Under the pieces are notes generated by a model that was given only the letters and a program-made list of their open reading frames with translations, did no database searches and had not been told where the DNA came from. Below are positions 1-6,329 of a stretch of 8,311 bases of DNA, piece after piece. Within the stretch, counting starts at the first letter, position 1, and each line of letters opens with the position of its first letter. The DNA comes from Lachnospiraceae bacterium (lineage in GTDB: Bacteria; Bacillota_A; Clostridia; Lachnospirales; Lachnospiraceae): contig VSOD01000180.1 of NCBI GenBank assembly GCA_009774655.1, positions 1 to 8,311 of the forward strand, in the 5' to 3' direction. A program made the translations under genes and the position numbers.

Positions 1-706
1 CGACAACCGTCTTCCAATCCTGCGCATCCTGCGCCCCGACATTCGCCTTCCGGTCCTTCGCATCCTCCGTCCCGGCATCCCGCTCCCGGTCTTCCGCACC
101 CTCCGCCCCGCTGTCCGGCTCCGGCTTTTCCATTCCGTCATCAAAGCTCACTTTTTCCCCGGCGGTCATCTCCAGCTTGAATTCACAGCTGCCTTCTCCG
201 GTAAAGTAAATTTCACTTTTTCCTTCCGCAACTGCGACTTTCTCTTCGACCTCCCTGTTTTCCCCATCGACGATGACTGTCCGGGTTTTGTCCTGCGCTT
301 CAAAGACAAGCTGCACATCACCTTCTGCATTTTTTATACTTCCCTGCACGTCCACCTCCGTATCCTCCTCTGCCGTAATACATACGATCCCCGCATTGGT
401 TTCATGCAGATACACCCTGCCCTTCACCTGAAAGTCTCCGTCATCGCACGCGGAAGCATAATAGGTAAAACAGCTGGATCTCTCAGATAAACCGTCCAGG
501 CTGCTGTCTCCCAGTCCTGCCGGTATCGCTTCCGCACATCCTTCCAGACACAGGACAGGCAGAAACAACAGCCCGGTCTTTAGCATCCCCGCCATCCTTT
601 TTCCAAATCTTCTTTTAATGCTTCTCTCTACAGGCCTCTCCGTTTTCCTGTCCCCCTCATTCTCCATCTTACTGTACGCTGTTCTCTCCATCATCCGCTC
701 CACCAT
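1..706 (-). CDS. Secreted or lipoprotein-like protein of unknown function, C-terminus cut by window edge
   Basis: An open frame runs from ATG at 704-706 to the left edge with no stop, so the protein is partial (235 complete codons). The start is chosen because GGAGG (711-715) lies 4 bases upstream. Residues 1-43 are very charged (KRRFGKR at about 31-37), followed by a short hydrophobic stretch (about 44-54, GLLFLPVLCL) and then Cys57 in the context LEGC. This resembles a lipoprotein signal, but Glu at -2 is atypical and the N-terminal region is unusually long. ATG codons at residues 38 and 41 would give a more normal signal peptide but lack a well-placed ribosome site. Residues about 75-190 are mixed, beta-strand-like sequence, suggesting an extracellular domain that I do not recognise. 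Residues 200-235 are acidic 12-residue repeats. It is divergent from the DUF4474-like gene. That it is a real gene is well supported by the sustained frame, signal-like segment and ribosome site; its function is unknown. Confidence 0.7.
   Translation of the reverse strand, partial: MVERMMERTAYSKMENEGDRKTERPVERSIKRRFGKRMAGMLKTGLLFLPVLCLEGCAEAIPAGLGDSSLDGLSERSSCFTYYASACDDGDFQVKGRVYLHETNAGIVCITAEEDTEVDVQGSIKNAEGDVQLVFEAQDKTRTVIVDGENREVEEKVAVAEGKSEIYFTGEGSCEFKLEMTAGEKVSFDDGMEKPEPDSGAEGAEDRERDAGTEDAKDRKANVGAQDAQDWKTVV
2..109 (-). repeat. Three 36-base in-frame tandem repeats
   Basis: Three direct copies of 36 bases each (2-37, 38-73, 74-109) encode residues 200-235 of the lipoprotein-like protein. 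The 12-residue units begin GAEGAEDRERDA, GTEDAKDRKANV and GAQDAQDWKTVV. The copies are diverged but aligned without gaps, and more may lie beyond the window edge. They look like a charged surface spacer. Confidence 0.75.
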
Positions 707-727
707 TTTTCCTCCATTCCGCACCAT

Positions 728-758
728 TTTACACCGGGTACACACTCACCTCTATAAA
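728..758 (+). promoter_or_regulatory. Weak candidate promoter for the DUF4474/phosphoesterase unit
   Basis: TTTACA (728-733) resembles a -35 box, and TATAAA (753-758) resembles a -10 box. The spacing of 19 bases is longer than ideal. It is the best plus-strand candidate I found in the 147-base divergent spacer, but the match is modest. Another -10-like sequence, TAAAAT (813-818), has no convincing -35 box. Confidence 0.25.
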
Positions 759-853
759 CAAGAACGAAACACCCCGCGCAAATTCTTCAATAACCTTTCC
801 CTTTTTTCGGCATAAAATAGAACAAAACCACATAGGATTATAGGTTACACATT

Positions 854-1816
854 ATGTACGTTACTCTTTTTATCTTGTTTCTGATCGCGTTTATCTGCAT
901 GATCTTCTGTCATTTCCGCAGAAAAAAGATCATCTGCCGGGTCAAATGTATGGATAAATGTCAGAAATGTTCTATGCTGGAGGAACTGGCGGCTCCTTTC
1001 GGCTATGTCTATCACTGCTGCTGCGGTTTCTTTTCCTCCACCATAGACGCCTGGCAGAAGGCCGCCGGCTACACGTGGTTCTATGACTATATGGCGCCCC
1101 GTTTCCAGATGGTCTTCGACGCCCTCCCGGTCTATTTCGACTACCAGAAAAAGACGTGGCTGATCGAATTCTGGAAAGGCCAGTACGGCATCAACACCGG
1201 GGCGGAGATCGGCATCTACCATGCCGACAGGCTCCTGTCCGAGGCGGAATATCAGGTGGCGCATTTTGCAGCTGCCGACGAACACGAAATGCTTTCATGC
1301 TCTCTTCATCTTTGCGAGACGGACGGCACATATGTACAGATCTCCGAGAAGCACTGGTGGCTTACGGCCTTTATACCGGGTGTTTTTTCCTGTCCGCAGG
1401 ACCTGCGCCTGAAAGCCGCCGTCTATTTTCCCAACGAGGAAATGATGGATGCCTTCCACTGTGGCTTATGCAGGGCCGGTTATCCCGCAGAGGAGATTAC
1501 CATCCAGAACCTTTGTCTTTCTTTTACCTTCCACCGGCCGCTGCCCGTGCATTACAGTCTGTTTACCCGTTTCCACCGCTGGCTTTCCCAGTGTCTGAAC
1601 CGGATCTACTGCCGTCTTTTCGTCTGGATCACCAGACCCTTTGTCTGCACGGAAGACCGCGTATTATATCTTTACTTCTACCTGCCTTTCTGCTTCCGGC
1701 GGCTGATGCTGCTGCATCGTTTTCACAGAAGGTGCCACCGGAAAAGCGGCTGCCGCCGCCCGAAATGCTGCCGCAGATGCCGGCCGCACAGATTTCATGA
1801 CAGGAGAACTTCATGA
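854..1816 (+). CDS. DUF4474-like membrane-anchored protein of unknown function
   Basis: A 320-residue protein. Residues 2-19 form one hydrophobic N-terminal segment (VTLFILFLIAFICMIF) followed by FRRKK, consistent with a membrane anchor with the rest on the cytoplasmic side. A Cys-rich patch follows (Cys28, 32, 36, 39 and the triplet Cys55-57). Residues about 42-235 carry the conserved-looking core, including GYTWFYDYMAP (72-82) and WLIEFWKGQYG..TGAEIGIY (102-122). I recall this core from the DUF4474 family of Firmicutes, whose biochemical role is not established to my knowledge. The C-terminus (about 281-320) is extremely rich in Arg, His and Cys. The start is the first ATG after a weak AGG (842-844). 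Its TGA overlaps the ATG of the next gene (ATGA, 1813-1816), implying translational coupling with the phosphoesterase. The family name is from memory; that this is a coding gene is secure. Confidence 0.75.
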   Translation: MYVTLFILFLIAFICMIFCHFRRKKIICRVKCMDKCQKCSMLEELAAPFGYVYHCCCGFFSSTIDAWQKAAGYTWFYDYMAPRFQMVFDALPVYFDYQKKTWLIEFWKGQYGINTGAEIGIYHADRLLSEAEYQVAHFAAADEHEMLSCSLHLCETDGTYVQISEKHWWLTAFIPGVFSCPQDLRLKAAVYFPNEEMMDAFHCGLCRAGYPAEEITIQNLCLSFTFHRPLPVHYSLFTRFHRWLSQCLNRIYCRLFVWITRPFVCTEDRVLYLYFYLPFCFRRLMLLHRFHRRCHRKSGCRRPKCCRRCRPHRFHDRRTS

Positions 1817-2619
1817 GTATCACAAGCCGTCTGGACCGCGCTTTTGCGCAGGCACCCGCACTGCCCTTAAACAGATGCTCCAAATATGTTCTCATAAGTG
1901 ACTGTCACCGGGGCGTGGGTACTTCCTCCGACAATTTTCTGAAAAACCAGCATCTCTACTACGCGGCGCTGGAACATTATTACCGGGGCGGTTTCACTTA
2001 TATCGAGCTGGGAGACGGGGAAGAACTGTGGGAAAACCGGAAGCTGCGCAATATCACCGAGATCCACGACGATGTCTACTGTATGTTTTCCCGATTTGAG
2101 GAACGGGGCCGGCTGTATCTTCTCTACGGCAATCACAATATCACCCGCAAAAAGAGCCCGGCCTTTCTGGAGGCTCTGGTGCTGCGCTCCGAATCTTTTC
2201 CAGAGAAATCTCTTTACCTGACCCACGGCCACCAGGCCAGTCTGCTCAATTCCACGCTCTGGCCTCTGGCCCGCTTTCTGGTACGGTATTTCTGGAGCCC
2301 GCTTGAGAATCTGGGCTTTCTGGATCCCACCAGCGCCGCCAAGAATTACGAGGTAAAGGAAAAATGCGAAGAAAGCCTGCGCCAATGGGCCAGAGAACGG
2401 CAGCATATCCTGGTCACCGGACATACCCACCGCCCCGTGCTGCCGCAGGAGCCTTCTTTCTATTATAATACGGGAAGCTGTGTACATCCCCGCTGCATCA
2501 CCTGTATCGAGATTGAGCGGGGTGAGATAACTCTGGTGAAATGGACGATGAATGCCAGGATTGACAGCACCTTATACGTTGCCAGGGAGATCATCTCCGG
2601 CCCCGTAAAGCTGCTGTGA
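1813..2619 (+). CDS. Calcineurin-like metallophosphoesterase
   Basis: A 268-residue protein with the full metallophosphoesterase motif set: D30-x-H32 (SDCHRG), G67-D68 (GDGEEL), G106-N107-H108 (YGNHN), H138 within THGHQ, and G203-H204-T205-H206 (GHTHRP). These residues normally bind two metal ions and cleave phosphoester bonds. No signal peptide is visible, so it should be cytoplasmic. The insert at about 140-190, between THGHQ and GHTH, contains hydrophobic and aromatic residues (ARFLVRYFWSPLENLGFL) that could touch the membrane or a partner, as in LpxH-like members. The substrate cannot be read from sequence: a nucleotide, phosphoprotein or lipid-linked phosphate are all possible. Start ATG 1813 has GGAG (1803-1806) 6 bases upstream, inside the end of the DUF4474-like gene. 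The two genes overlap by 4 bases and are probably translated together, which suggests a shared function near the membrane. Confidence 0.88.
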   Translation: MSITSRLDRAFAQAPALPLNRCSKYVLISDCHRGVGTSSDNFLKNQHLYYAALEHYYRGGFTYIELGDGEELWENRKLRNITEIHDDVYCMFSRFEERGRLYLLYGNHNITRKKSPAFLEALVLRSESFPEKSLYLTHGHQASLLNSTLWPLARFLVRYFWSPLENLGFLDPTSAAKNYEVKEKCEESLRQWARERQHILVTGHTHRPVLPQEPSFYYNTGSCVHPRCITCIEIERGEITLVKWTMNARIDSTLYVAREIISGPVKLL

Positions 2620-2638
2620 CGCACCTTCCATAACACAA

Positions 2639-2680
2639 AAACTGCCGCCCCGGCCGGAGATCCGGCTTTGGCGGCAGTTT
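2639..2680. terminator. Bidirectional intrinsic terminator between convergent units
   Basis: The outer arms AAACTGCCGCC (2639-2649) and GGCGGCAGTTT (2670-2680) pair perfectly, and an inner stem GCCGG/CCGGC (2653-2657 and 2662-2666) closes an AGAT loop. On the minus strand the stem is followed by TTTTTGTG, a good terminator tail for the permease operon. On the plus strand the tail is only TTT. The hairpin starts 20 bases after the phosphoesterase stop and lies about 38 bases beyond the permease stop. Confidence 0.85.
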
Positions 2681-2718
2681 CCATATATAAGGAATGTATC
2701 CCTTTTACAAGGCGGCAC

Positions 2719-3606
2719 TCATCCTTTGACTGCTCCTGCTGTCATACCTTCGATAAAATATCTCTGGAAGCAGAGGAACACGATAAATACCGGTATGATA
2801 CCGAAGATAGAACCTGCAATCAGCACGTCATAGTTGTTGCCGTAAGGTGTGAGCAGGGTATTTAAACCGATCGGCAGCGTAAATTTGTCCGCACTCCTGA
2901 ATACGAGCATCGGCCACAGCACGTTGTTCCATGCGCCCATCGCTGTCAGAATGGACATGGCCGCGAATGCCGGCTTGGTGATCGGCAGCATGATCTTGAA
3001 ACAGATGCCGTACTCCGTGGCGCCGTCGATCCGTCCCGCATCGAGAAGTTCTTTCGGCAGTCCCGTCATGTACTGTCTGAAGAAGAAGATCGTGGATGCT
3101 CCGCATATTCCCGGCAGTACAACGCCCGCCATGGTATCGATCAGGCCGATGGTGATCATTTCCTTATACAAGGGAAGGATCAGGATCTCGAAAGGCACCA
3201 TCATGGTGGCGATGACCAGGAAGAACAGGAAATTTTTCAGTCTGTAATTGTACATCGTCAGTCCATACGCCACGACATAACAGATAAAAAGTGTTCCCAC
3301 TACGGAGATCGCCGTCAGGATCAGGCTGTTTTTGTACCACATAAAGTATCTTTGGCCGTCGGCGTTATTGCCGAACAGATATTTATAGTTTGCCAGCGTC
3401 ATCGTGCTGAAGTCCAGATCCACACTCAGGCCTCTGCGGATCAGTTCCGTACCGGGCCTGAAAGACGCGATCAGTCCGGCGAGCAGCGGAAATACGATGA
3501 TAAAGGAGAGCACTGCAAAGAATGCCGTCGAAACAAACGTCAGGATCCTTCTTTTTGCCATCATGCCCATGGTTTCTTTTGCGTTTACAGAGGATGTTTG
3601 TGCCAT
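2719..3606 (-). CDS. Sugar ABC transporter permease, MalG/AraQ type
   Basis: A 295-residue inner-membrane subunit of a carbohydrate ABC importer of the MalG family. About six hydrophobic segments are visible, at roughly 21-49, 93-118, 124-147, 158-178, 213-237 and 262-282. The cytoplasmic EAA loop that docks on the ATPase is at about 186-212 (ELLDAGRIDGATEYG followed by LPITKP), with the conserved Gly195. The C-terminus ends YFIEGMTAGAVKG, typical of this family. Start ATG 3606 lies one base after the stop of the upstream permease, whose last codons contain the ribosome site AAGGAGG, so the pair is tightly coupled. It forms the channel together with the MalF-type subunit at 3608-4507. Substrate assignment to arabinose-containing sugars rests on the neighbouring binding protein and GH51 enzyme. 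It is the last gene of the operon before the 2639-2680 terminator. Confidence 0.93.
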   Translation of the reverse strand: MAQTSSVNAKETMGMMAKRRILTFVSTAFFAVLSFIIVFPLLAGLIASFRPGTELIRRGLSVDLDFSTMTLANYKYLFGNNADGQRYFMWYKNSLILTAISVVGTLFICYVVAYGLTMYNYRLKNFLFFLVIATMMVPFEILILPLYKEMITIGLIDTMAGVVLPGICGASTIFFFRQYMTGLPKELLDAGRIDGATEYGICFKIMLPITKPAFAAMSILTAMGAWNNVLWPMLVFRSADKFTLPIGLNTLLTPYGNNYDVLIAGSIFGIIPVFIVFLCFQRYFIEGMTAGAVKG

Positions 3607-3607
3607 A

Positions 3608-4507
3608 TTATCTTTCCTCCTTCTTGAATGTTCCGTTCAATACCAGCTGAATGATATTGATGGTCAAAGCAATGACGAGCAGTACGATACCGACTGCACT
3701 TCCGTAGCCTAACTGGTTCTTCGCGATACCTCTCTTATACAGATAGCCGACGATGGTCAGACCGATGTTGTTTGGCGAATCGGGACCTGCCCACAGCATA
3801 TATGCTTCCATGAACATTGCCAGACCCGCATAGACACTGATGGTCAGTACATAGATCGTGGTCGGCTTTAACAACGGAAGCGTCACATACCGGAACTTCT
3901 GCCATGCGTTTGCCCCGTCGATTTCCGCCGATTCATACAACGCCGTGTCGATCGCTTTCAATCCGGATATAAAGTAGAGCATGTTTACACCGGTCCATCT
4001 CCAGCACGCCACGATAACAAGCGCTGACAGGCCGGTCGCTTTTACTTTTAACCATTTGAAAGTCCCAAGCCCCAGAGCCGATGTGATCACATTCATCTGT
4101 CCTGTCGCATACTCGGAGAACATCAGACGGAACAGTGTACCGGAAATTACTACGGACGTCAATGCCGGCACATACAGACACGCTTTCCAGAATCCCTTCG
4201 CTTTCACCAGTCTGGAATCCATCAGCACTGCATAAAGCATCGGAAAGGGAATCAACAGCACAAGCGTCAGCAGCATGTATTCAAAACTGTTCATGACCGC
4301 CGTGCGGAACGCCGTATCCTTGCCGAGCTTCACGAAATTGGCAAAACCGACCCACTCCGCCCCTGTCGGTTTGATATCCTGAAAACTCATGGTGATCGTA
4401 CTGCAAAGAGGATAGATCCAAAAGAACGCAAAACTTAAGATAAACGGAAGGACGAACACATAGGGCGCCGCCTTCTGTGAATAGAAAAACTTCTTGAATT
4501 TACTCAT
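3608..4507 (-). CDS. Sugar ABC transporter permease, MalF/AraP type
   Basis: A 299-residue inner-membrane permease starting MSKFKKFF. An in-frame ATG at 4537 would add 10 residues (MPVLGKECVR), but the start at 4507 is preferred because AAGGAG sits 9 bases upstream of it and the basic start followed by a hydrophobic helix is typical. Hydrophobic segments lie at about 14-40, 73-96, 113-130, 161-181, 216-238 and 267-290. The EAA loop is at about 191-215 (YESAEIDGANAWQKF then LPLLKP), which contacts the ATPase. It should pair with the MalG-type permease encoded one base downstream and receive substrate from the lipoprotein at 4606-6090. A 98-base gap containing a hairpin separates it from the binding-protein gene, so it is probably made at a lower level than that protein. 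Confidence 0.93.
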   Translation of the reverse strand: MSKFKKFFYSQKAAPYVFVLPFILSFAFFWIYPLCSTITMSFQDIKPTGAEWVGFANFVKLGKDTAFRTAVMNSFEYMLLTLVLLIPFPMLYAVLMDSRLVKAKGFWKACLYVPALTSVVISGTLFRLMFSEYATGQMNVITSALGLGTFKWLKVKATGLSALVIVACWRWTGVNMLYFISGLKAIDTALYESAEIDGANAWQKFRYVTLPLLKPTTIYVLTISVYAGLAMFMEAYMLWAGPDSPNNIGLTIVGYLYKRGIAKNQLGYGSAVGIVLLVIALTINIIQLVLNGTFKKEER

Positions 4508-4516
4508 ACGCACACA

Positions 4517-4522
4517 CTCCTT
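4517..4522 (-). promoter_or_regulatory. Ribosome binding site that sets the start of the MalF-type permease
   Basis: AAGGAG on the minus strand, 9 bases before ATG 4507. The alternative ATG at 4537 would place this site inside the coding region, and no equally good site was seen upstream of it. Confidence 0.7.
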
Positions 4523-4563
4523 ACCCAATACAGGCATGACTCATTCCTGCCATCCCTCGAAAT

Positions 4564-4593
4564 AATAGGGCAGCCTGTTACCGCCGCCCTATT
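4564..4593 (-). terminator. Intercistronic hairpin between binding protein and permease genes
   Basis: Minus-strand arms AATAGGGCGGC and GCTGCCCTATT form an 11-pair stem with one G-U pair and an 8-base loop (GGTAACAG). It starts 12 bases after the binding-protein stop codon. The following bases are ATTATTTCG rather than a T run, so it is more likely a partial terminator or an mRNA 3'-end protector than a full stop. Such hairpins commonly let the binding protein be made in excess over the permeases. Confidence 0.7.
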
Positions 4594-4605
4594 GTATTGT
4601 ATGTT

Positions 4606-6090
4606 TTACTGTTCCAGATCCACTACATCCTGTGCGGTCTGCAGTGCCTCTTCCACATCCACGCCATTCTCAAGAATATCGTTCAGCGTGATGTTGCAGA
4701 ACTGCTCATTGATGGTCGGGCTGATTGCTGTCGTATAAACCGCGCCGATATCATCTTTGATGCTGTAAAGAACATCGTAAGGATAATTTATGAAGAATGC
4801 ATTATACTGATTGTTGTCGTCGTGTGCGAATGCGTCATCATTCCAAAGTGCCGTATTACATACGTCAAATCCCAGGTTATCCCAGATCAGCTGCTCGCCT
4901 TCCTCGGACATCTTAGCCCAGCAGAGGAACTCGGATGCAAGATCGGGATCACCTGCCTGCTGTGTTACTACCGTACCTGTACCGCCGATACCTACGGAAC
5001 AGGGCTGGCCTGCTTCGAATACCGGACACTTTGCGATATACCAGTTACCTGACTCTTCCGGCATATAGTTGGTGAAACGGCTCATATACCACATAGCCTT
5101 CGGGAAAGATACGATATTGTGGTCAAGGATGTTCTGGAAACCTGCCTCAAGATCCGTATGTCCGTCAGGAGAAACCTGTGCCAGTCCGTTGTTGATCCAT
5201 TCCTGCTGCATCGTCAGCATCTTCTTCACGGAATCAAGCTGCACGTTGGCCGTACCGTCAAATCCGCCTGTCCAGTCTTCGCCGTGCTCCGCCATCGCGA
5301 TCCACAGCCAGTCGCAGCCTGCAGTATCCACAGATGTCCAGAACTTGCCTTCCGTTGCGATCGCCGCCAGATACTCCTGACCAAGCGCTACATAATCATC
5401 CCATGTCACCACCGCATCGATCTTCGCGATGATATCCTCCTGGGAAGCTCCCATCGCCTCAGCCATAGCCGCCACGTTATAGTACATAACGGTTGCGCCT
5501 ACATGGTAGGGAATACCATAGTAATGTCCGTCGGAACCTGCATATACATCCATTCTGGCAGGAACCATCGTATCGAGATAAGGCGCTGCATTGTCGTCCT
5601 GCGGTACAAGCCAGGTGTCAAGTCCTGCTACCACATTCGGGAACTGGCCGATCTCCACGTCACAGATATCAGGCGCACCGGTGCCTGCTGTCAGAGATGT
5701 CAGCAGCTTCGTGTGCATGTCTGCATAAGGGTATGTAGTACATGTGATCTCGATCGTCCTGTCGGGATTCTGCTCGTTCCACTTCTCAACCATGTTGCCG
5801 TAGTGCTGTCCGTGCAGTTCCACGAAAGTCCACATCTCCATATGGGTTCCGTTGGGGTCGCCGAAGGTACTTGTCGGGATCTCTTCCTCTGCAGCCGCCT
5901 CGTCGCCTGCCGCTGCCTCATCGCCCGCTGCTGCGTCGTCCCCCGCCGCTGCCTCATCACCTGCAGCCGCTTCATCACCCGCTACAGCACCGTCACTGGC
6001 AGGAGCATTCTGCCCCCCCCCCACACACCCAATCAGGGCGGAAGCAACCATCGCCGTACTCAGCAGAGTAGCCAATACTTTCTTTTTCAT
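4606..6090 (-). CDS. Sugar ABC transporter substrate-binding lipoprotein, AraN-like
   Basis: A 494-residue extracellular solute-binding protein of family 1. The signal peptide is clear: MKKK, hydrophobic 5-21, lipobox LIGC with Cys22 as the predicted lipid-anchored residue. Residues 23-75 form a low-complexity linker containing three Gly codons within a ten-G run and five copies of GDEAAA (38-67). The binding domain starts near MEMWTF (about 83). Segments such as TYPYADMHTKLL, GAPDICDVEIGQF and YHVGATVMYYN strongly recall AraN, the arabino-oligosaccharide binding protein of the Bacillus AraNPQ importer; this is from memory of the family, so the substrate is inferred. The length exceeds usual family members because of the linker. 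ATG 6090 is preceded by AAAGGAGGAAGAAGG, an excellent ribosome site. A strong promoter lies at 6301-6329, and the two permeases follow downstream. No ATPase gene is present in the cluster. Confidence 0.92.
   Translation of the reverse strand: MKKKVLATLLSTAMVASALIGCVGGGQNAPASDGAVAGDEAAAGDEAAAGDDAAAGDEAAAGDEAAAEEEIPTSTFGDPNGTHMEMWTFVELHGQHYGNMVEKWNEQNPDRTIEITCTTYPYADMHTKLLTSLTAGTGAPDICDVEIGQFPNVVAGLDTWLVPQDDNAAPYLDTMVPARMDVYAGSDGHYYGIPYHVGATVMYYNVAAMAEAMGASQEDIIAKIDAVVTWDDYVALGQEYLAAIATEGKFWTSVDTAGCDWLWIAMAEHGEDWTGGFDGTANVQLDSVKKMLTMQQEWINNGLAQVSPDGHTDLEAGFQNILDHNIVSFPKAMWYMSRFTNYMPEESGNWYIAKCPVFEAGQPCSVGIGGTGTVVTQQAGDPDLASEFLCWAKMSEEGEQLIWDNLGFDVCNTALWNDDAFAHDDNNQYNAFFINYPYDVLYSIKDDIGAVYTTAISPTINEQFCNITLNDILENGVDVEEALQTAQDVVDLEQ
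5890..5979 (-). repeat. Five 18-base tandem repeats encoding GDEAAA
   Basis: Five gapless copies of 18 bases (5890-5907, 5908-5925, 5926-5943, 5944-5961, 5962-5979) encode residues 38-67 of the binding protein as GDEAAA, with one copy reading GDDAAA. Copies differ mainly at synonymous positions, so this is not a freshly expanded array. It acts as a flexible acidic tether between the lipid anchor and the sugar-binding domain. Confidence 0.9.
6013..6022 (-). repeat. Ten-G homopolymer inside the binding-protein gene
   Basis: Ten consecutive C on the plus strand, read as ten G in the coding strand, covering the last base of Val23 and the codons for Gly24-26. The run begins 3 codon positions after the lipoprotein Cys22. 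Losing one G gives TAG after about a dozen codons; gaining one gives TGA even sooner. It is a possible slippage site or a sequencing-error hotspot. Confidence 0.9.
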
Positions 6091-6299
6091 CCTTCTTCCT
6101 CCTTTAGATTTTTAAAAAATAGGTCGATTTCCAGACAAACCATTTCTCAAAGCGCATTATGCTTATTCCTTAAAATAATTTAAATCAGCGGGCATCACTT
6201 TGACTTTTTCCCAAAAACAGCCGGCACTTTTCCCTTGAAACGATCAGGTAATTAAGCAAGTTGACTATTTTTTTCTCATTTGTCTGTCATCTATATTCA

Positions 6300-6311
6300 C
6301 ATTGTACAATG
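6300..6311. promoter_or_regulatory. Perfect 12-base palindrome over the -10 box, candidate operator
   Basis: CATTGTACAATG is its own reverse complement. It fully covers the -10 hexamer of the transporter promoter plus five spacer bases. A repressor bound here would block RNA polymerase. The TTGTACAA core resembles the half-site core (TTGTAC/GTACAA) of the Bacillus AraR operator, but the full 16-base AraR arrangement is not present. No regulator gene is in the window. Confidence 0.4.
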
Positions 6312-6329
6312 CTATTCAGCTTCCGTCAA
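6301..6329 (-). promoter_or_regulatory. Sigma-A promoter of the transporter operon
   Basis: On the minus strand TTGACG (6324-6329) and TACAAT (6301-6306) are separated by exactly 17 bases. Each box matches the vegetative consensus at five of six positions, and AT-rich sequence (6332-6360) lies upstream of the -35 box like an UP element. Transcription should start near 6294, giving a leader of about 200 bases before the binding-protein start at 6090. Confidence 0.8.

Noticed and set aside
618..815. Plus-strand 65-codon open frame with a hydrophobic N-terminus
   Set aside because: It lies opposite the signal-peptide end of the minus-strand lipoprotein-like gene, has no good ribosome site, and its composition mirrors that gene.
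1867..2487. Minus-strand 206-codon open frame opposite the phosphoesterase
   Set aside because: The plus strand carries all phosphoesterase motifs in order; the minus frame shows no family features.
5119..6183. Plus-strand 354-codon open frame opposite the binding-protein gene
   Set aside because: The minus strand encodes a clear solute-binding protein with signal peptide and ribosome site; the plus frame has Arg/His/Cys-rich shadow composition and no recognisable domain.
6234..6248. TTGAAACGATCAGG as a catabolite-control (cre) site
   Set aside because: The spacing between TGAAA and CG is one base too short for the cre consensus and the right half does not match.
6261..6297. Plus-strand promoter from TTGACT (6261) and TATATT (6292)
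   Set aside because: The 25-base spacer is too long and no plus-strand gene follows.
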